A DNA stretch of 64,000 nucleotides, taken from assembly GCA_029204225.1 (NCBI GenBank), contig CM055099.1, positions 46,132,646 to 46,196,645 of the forward strand. The letters are read 5' to 3'. Shown here in pieces: positions 59,741 through 64,000 of this stretch; the first letter of the stretch is position 1, and every line of letters starts with the position of its first letter. Position numbers and translations under genes: made by a program. This stretch comes from Diphasiastrum complanatum (Eukaryota > Streptophyta > Lycopodiopsida > Lycopodiales > Lycopodiaceae). The notes below the pieces were generated by a model that worked only from the letters and a program-made list of their open reading frames with translations, was not told the DNA's origin and searched no databases.

Positions 59741-60022
59741 CTCCTTCACCATGTTCACACTTCCAAGAAAAACATTAGCATCTAGCTTAAAAAGCCTTCC
59801 TTGCTTGAATCCCTTTACAGCCTTGTTTGCTCTCTCCTTGTGCATTCTTTTTCTTGTAACACTTGGCTGCAAAGTGCCCCTTCTTTCCACAAAAGAAGCA
59901 CTTGAGTTTGGCTTGGTTCTTCTTTCCACCTTTGGAGCTTGATGATTGATCATCACTTTTGGTCTCCTTTTGTTGGATCTTCTTCTTTGACTTTGCCTTT
60001 CCTTTGCTTGATAAGTTTGCCT
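59741..60022 (-). pseudogene. Copia G gag, C-terminal half
   Basis: Minus strand: ANLSSKGKAKSKKKIQQ, zinc knuckle CFFCGKKGHFAAKC, YKKKNAQGESKQG, then a direct jump to KGFKQGRLFKLDANVF, so the protease has been deleted. The right inversion breakpoint is at about 60022. Confidence 0.85.
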
Positions 60023-60150
60023 ATGCATCTATGGATCAATTGAGAAGTCTTTATCCTGAATCAAAGCATGTAACAAGGCTTATGAGTGACGAGCATCCGA
60101 TTTTTCCTCACCCACCACTAATGCATCACACTAGACATAGTGTGTTTTGA
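60023..60150 (+). pseudogene. Last part of the gene split by copia G
   Basis: Open frame AYASMDQLRSLYPESKH, VTRLMSDEHPIF, PHPPLMHHTRHSVF, then TGA at 60148. In the reconstructed pre-inversion order it follows the end of the 56628-56813 flank (minus strand). Confidence 0.5.
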
Positions 60151-60374
60151 ATCATTTGCTACAAACCCGAATAAAATGCATTCATGCCTTGCAATGCACA
60201 TTAAATCTGAAGAGAAAAATGGGCATATCTTTCGCATTATTAAAATGGGCATATGTATCATTGATTAGGAGCATGGATGGGACGTGTGTGAGAGGAAAGA
60301 TTGGGTAACAAAAAATGCAGAGGGGATGGAGAGTGATGTACATAGTGTTTATACATATACAGTGAAAGAAAAAG

Positions 60375-60577
<203 letters not shown>

Positions 60578-63055
60578 TATGACTTACCTATAGAAACTTA
60601 CGATAATGGTTGATGTTGGTTTCAAAAACCCACCTTACACATACACTATTTACTCACATTAGACACGGTAAGACAGACTGATATGTATTCATGCCTTTCT
60701 GACAACTTGCATCTGCATACCTTTTATGCATGGGTCTGAAGATGGGCATGTCTCGTAACAATGCTAGGAATGGGTGCATATTTCAAATATAGGAACACTA
60801 GGATGGGATAAGATAGCATCTCTCAAAAAGACTGATGCAGATAAAAGCACTTGATAGCCGAACTCAGAAGCTGATCAACAAGAGTAGATGGTTAGCATCA
60901 CCCCCTAAAAGGGTGTTGATCCCATAATGATACTACAACAAATGTAGCTGCCAACACTCGAAACCAAAGATTCTAGATCCGCCACATGGGGACCATGCGA
61001 CCCAGTGGAGATCGCCTATGTTAGATTTTTGACATAAAAAATTGGGCTGATATGGGGACCAATTTTGCTATGATATGTAAATCGGCATGTAAAATCCGCA
61101 ATTTCAATGTAAAAAATACTAGCCACATGCCAAAAAGGCCAAATCAAGTTTAATGCAAAAGCAAGTTTGAAGGCCCTTAATGGTGGATTTTTGTGATTCA
61201 AACATTTAAGAACCCCATATACCAAAGACAAATAGGCATGAGGGATTGTCTTTTATAGACACATGCTGAAATGTTAAATCAACATTCAATGCCTTAGAAG
61301 TGACTGCTGCAGGGCTAAGAAAAGTGAAGAGAAGAGCAGAATGGCAAAATGAAGAAGAGGGGTGGGCTCCACGCTTATAAAATGAGCAGACGTTCTACTG
61401 AAACATGGCTTCAGTTCATGAGATTTAGGTTATGTTGAGGTTTATGCTCTCTTGCATTCATTGGAAACTATATGCTCTTATGCTGAATTTTACTACACCA
61501 AAATGTGTTTTCTGCTGAGTTATACTCTGATTACTCATGTAAGGAAAATGTGGATCCTTCCTTTGGTGGGGCATTTTTGGCTAGACCAATCATTAGTCAA
61601 AATTTGGGCTTTTAAAGAAATGTTTGTGGAGATTAGCAAAACTTTTGGATTAAATTCAAAAGTAAAACAGTCAATGATATGAAAAGACTCTCTATGTTTT
61701 ATTGTTTGCCATATTGGAGCAATCATTTGACCATTAAACATCTTGATCCCATGGATATGGTAAAAAAATGTGGGTGAAATTAGAAATAAGTGACTTTTAG
61801 AAAAGGAAAAAAAAAAAACGAAGAGAGTTAGACATGTGAGGGACTAGGAATCCAACTTAGTCTCACTAGATAAGGGAGAGGTGCTACGCATCATTGTTCT
61901 TTCAATCAACTAGAAGAATAATCAATAGAGAAGATATATGCATTATAGAGTTAAAGTATGGGAGAATGTAAAATTGCTAAAAGAGATAATATAGACTTTC
62001 TACTACCGTTCTTAATATATTTTTCATGGAACGAGAATCAAAAGACGATGGCAAGCTACCTTGAATATTTTTTAGGACACAAGTTCTTAACCCAAGATAA
62101 CAAAGAAGAGTCAGTGACACAAGCTCTTACCAAGCTTTATAAAAAGAACATGAACTAGATGGAATGGAAAATGGTCATTTTTATATGAAAGTACGTATAG
62201 TAACACCAAGCATGCATTTGCTAAGGATTGACAATTGTGTTTAGTTTTCATAGTTATCCCAAATAAATATGAATTGAGGAAGAAAAATTGACAAATTTTG
62301 AGCTTATTGTTGTATAATTTATGATCCCAAGAGAATTATTTTCAACAATTCCAAAATTTTGCATGGTTAATGAGTGCACAAATTTATAAGTGCTACATAA
62401 AATCAATCCTTTTCTACATTTTAAACATACATTGGAACTTGAGATATTTCATTGATTGTTAAGTTTACCCTTGAGGAGATTATTTATGGCATGCATCAAT
62501 TCAAATCGTTCCAAGTTTCAAATATGACAATTATAGCTAATAGTTGCACTACTAGGTGTATGTGCAATGTTTATGTTGACACCCATTGATATACATAGTT
62601 CATGAGACTCCAAAATTAAATCTCACTCCCATGTCCCTAATTCAAACAAGGAGATCTACAAACTCTTTCTTACGACAATCTGTAGACCCTGCATAACTAT
62701 TTTATTATTGTCTCTAGTTTACTCGTAGTTTATCACAATAAGCAAATTTACATGCAAAGTCACACAATGAGTAGAAATACATAGGATTTGGTCAATGTAT
62801 CTCACAAAAATCCATGCCATCAAATTTTGCAACTTTGACACGTTGGTAGGTATCTCAAAGAGTAGAAATGTGCACAAGCCATCTATTGAGATTCTACAAC
62901 AATAGCATTTTGCAACTATCTTCACAGCAAGGCTATCTCATTTCTCGATATAGGCAATGACTTTAGTAATTGTCATTACCAATGAGGCTATTGCATTTTC
63001 TAACATGGCTATCACATATCTAAAGGCAACAATTTCAATGATTACCTTAATTGTC
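60578..63055. other. No gene seen
   Basis: AT-rich, with short frames only. One 66-codon plus frame at 61958-62158 (MGECKIAKRDNIDFLLPFLI) has no recognisable motif. No repeats of note. Confidence 0.45.
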
Positions 63056-63815
63056 GAGTGAGCTGCATTTGGCCTTGAAGTGCTACAAGAAGAAAAGAGA
63101 TATAAACGCAAGAAGGAAGCAATGGAACTTCAGCAAATCAAGAGGGGGATGGCTTCAAAGAGGAGAGTCACTCATGACATGCATGTGTACATCTTCAATT
63201 TCTATGGAGGAGGATCCTTGGTGGATTGATAGTGGGGTGAGTCACATGTCACAAGGCAAAGAAAATATTTTTTCATTTTTTTCATGTTCTATTCTTGTTG
63301 CAAATGGTGCTAAATGTGAGATTCAGGGGATAGGAACCATTCCTATTTGGCTTGGATCAAGAAGGAGAGCAAAGTTTCAAAATGTCTTGTATGTTCCTTG
63401 TGTCTAGAAATTTGTTGAGTGTGAGTCAATTGATTGAAAATGGATGTAATGTCAACTTTATCATCAAAAAAAGAAATGTCATTGCCCAAGGGATTAGAGA
63501 TGGTAGACTTTTCAAAATTGATGTTTGTGTGAGATCTGATCACAATTTGGATGTGATGGAAGCCAAAGGAGAGCTTTTTTCTCAAGAGGAGAAAGTGGAG
63601 CCCTCAAATCCATGGATGTTGACTTTGATGTAGGTATCAAGAATGATGTTTCAAGTGTGAATGAAAGTGCCTCTATTGTTGTTGGCGTCAAGGCTCAAGG
63701 AGGAGTCAAGTGAAGAAGAAGGTGTAGAGAATCAATCTCTACAACCAAGCACACCAAGGGGATCATCAAGATCCAAGGAGGAGCCATCAAGGCTTGTTTG
63801 CACGAGCAAGTGGTC
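63056..63815 (+). pseudogene. Copia protease remnant (element I), internally deleted
   Basis: Begins at the end of a zinc knuckle (HLALKCYKKK). Then come protease WWIDSGVSHMSQGKENIF, CEIQGIGTIPIWLGS, a frameshift near 63395, SRNLLSVSQLIENGCNV, IAQGIRDGRLFKIDVCV. After about 63545 it jumps to the linker usually found between integrase and RT (VNESASIVVG, QPSTPRGSSRSKEEPSRL). The integrase is thus deleted. Confidence 0.75.
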
Positions 63816-64000
63816 GAGCATACTATGTACCTAGTGTAGTTCCAAAAGTTAATATATGTTATCGATGTAATCCAAACATTACAGATATTATTAAGGAGTT
63901 GTCGACAATAGAATCCCATGTGCATATTATGCGTCAAAATATGCTATTGGATCTGTGTTAACTCGATTGGGTGACAAGAAAGACTTTCCTATTAGATTTT
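63816..64000 (+). pseudogene. Ty3-gypsy RNase H start (element J), runs off right edge
   Basis: Near the edge, HVHI followed after a one-base loss (near 63928) by ASKYAIGSVLTRLGDKKDF and PIRF matches the beginning of gypsy RNase H (consensus DAS-FAIG-VL), comparable to VDTSSFAIGVVLSQ in gypsy E. Just upstream, 63816-63925 is an open frame with CYRC and unclear identity. Confidence 0.6.

Larger units (their letters stand above)
54774..60022. mobile_element. Copia element G, internally inverted
   Basis: 5' LTR, primer-binding site and gag N-terminal half are on the plus strand (54774-56627). Then come, all on the opposite strand, 186 bp of flank, the 3' LTR, pol and the gag C-terminal half (56628-60022). 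The 5-bp target duplication taaga precedes the 5' LTR directly (54769-54773) and appears inverted (tctta, 56809-56813) beside the 3' LTR. The two gag halves end and begin within about 17 residues of each other when compared with copia C. This is one insertion whose 3' part, including flank, was inverted afterwards. Confidence 0.85.

Overview
The window is nuclear DNA of a land plant with a large, repeat-rich genome. The evidence is an SBP-box (SQUAMOSA-promoter-binding-like) transcription factor exon, many Ty1-copia and Ty3-gypsy retrotransposons primed by plant-type primer-binding sites, GT-AG introns, and long (AG)n and (GT)n microsatellites. A non-seed plant such as a fern would fit, but nothing here proves a lineage.

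Layout. 1-1060: decayed copia pol (element H), followed by a small coding-like island (1070-1258). 3599-4647 (minus): SBP-box exon that stops at the intron splitting the SBP domain; its leader and probable promoter extend to about 6.7 kb, and no second exon is visible. 7.0-9.6 kb: small direct repeats, a LINE-type reverse transcriptase remnant and a copia pol remnant. 10248-15587: copia element A (TSD tggca), inserted into an older LTR; its reverse transcriptase has been replaced by about 1 kb of foreign ORF. 16-20.8 kb: AT-rich DNA, a hairpin, three tandem ~335-bp repeats and two (AG)n tracts. 20930-23265: decayed copia D. 23333-29192: copia B, young and intact with a 1316-codon ORF (TSD gggat). 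29.2-33.2 kb: a G-box-rich promoter-like stretch, a histone H3 pseudogene of CENH3 type with a C-terminal extension, and a convergent Ulp1-like cysteine protease pseudogene with intact intron boundaries. 33.7-38 kb: decayed coding islands, a 15-bp hairpin and inverted motifs.

38.1-53.3 kb is a nest. A gypsy element E with an Athila/Tat-like primer-binding site and two tandem aspartic-protease domains is split by copia C (43568-49543, TSD cggaa), and the whole lies between two related LTR copies (38114 and 52610). 53.5-54.8 kb: two divergent coding islands. 54774 to about 60020: copia G, whose 3' two-thirds, 3' LTR and target-site duplication are inverted in place, splitting an unknown target gene into three pieces. 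60.4 kb: another (AG)n tract. The right edge holds a copia protease fragment and the start of a gypsy RNase H.

Only copia B looks complete and capable of being expressed. The SBP exon is the one convincing host gene. Everything else is decayed, nested or non-autonomous. The most unusual items are the inverted copia G with its inverted target duplication, element A with its captured ORF, the CENH3-like pseudogene facing a SUMO-protease-like gene, the doubled protease in gypsy E, and a palindromic CACACGTGTG box shared by otherwise diverged LTR families.
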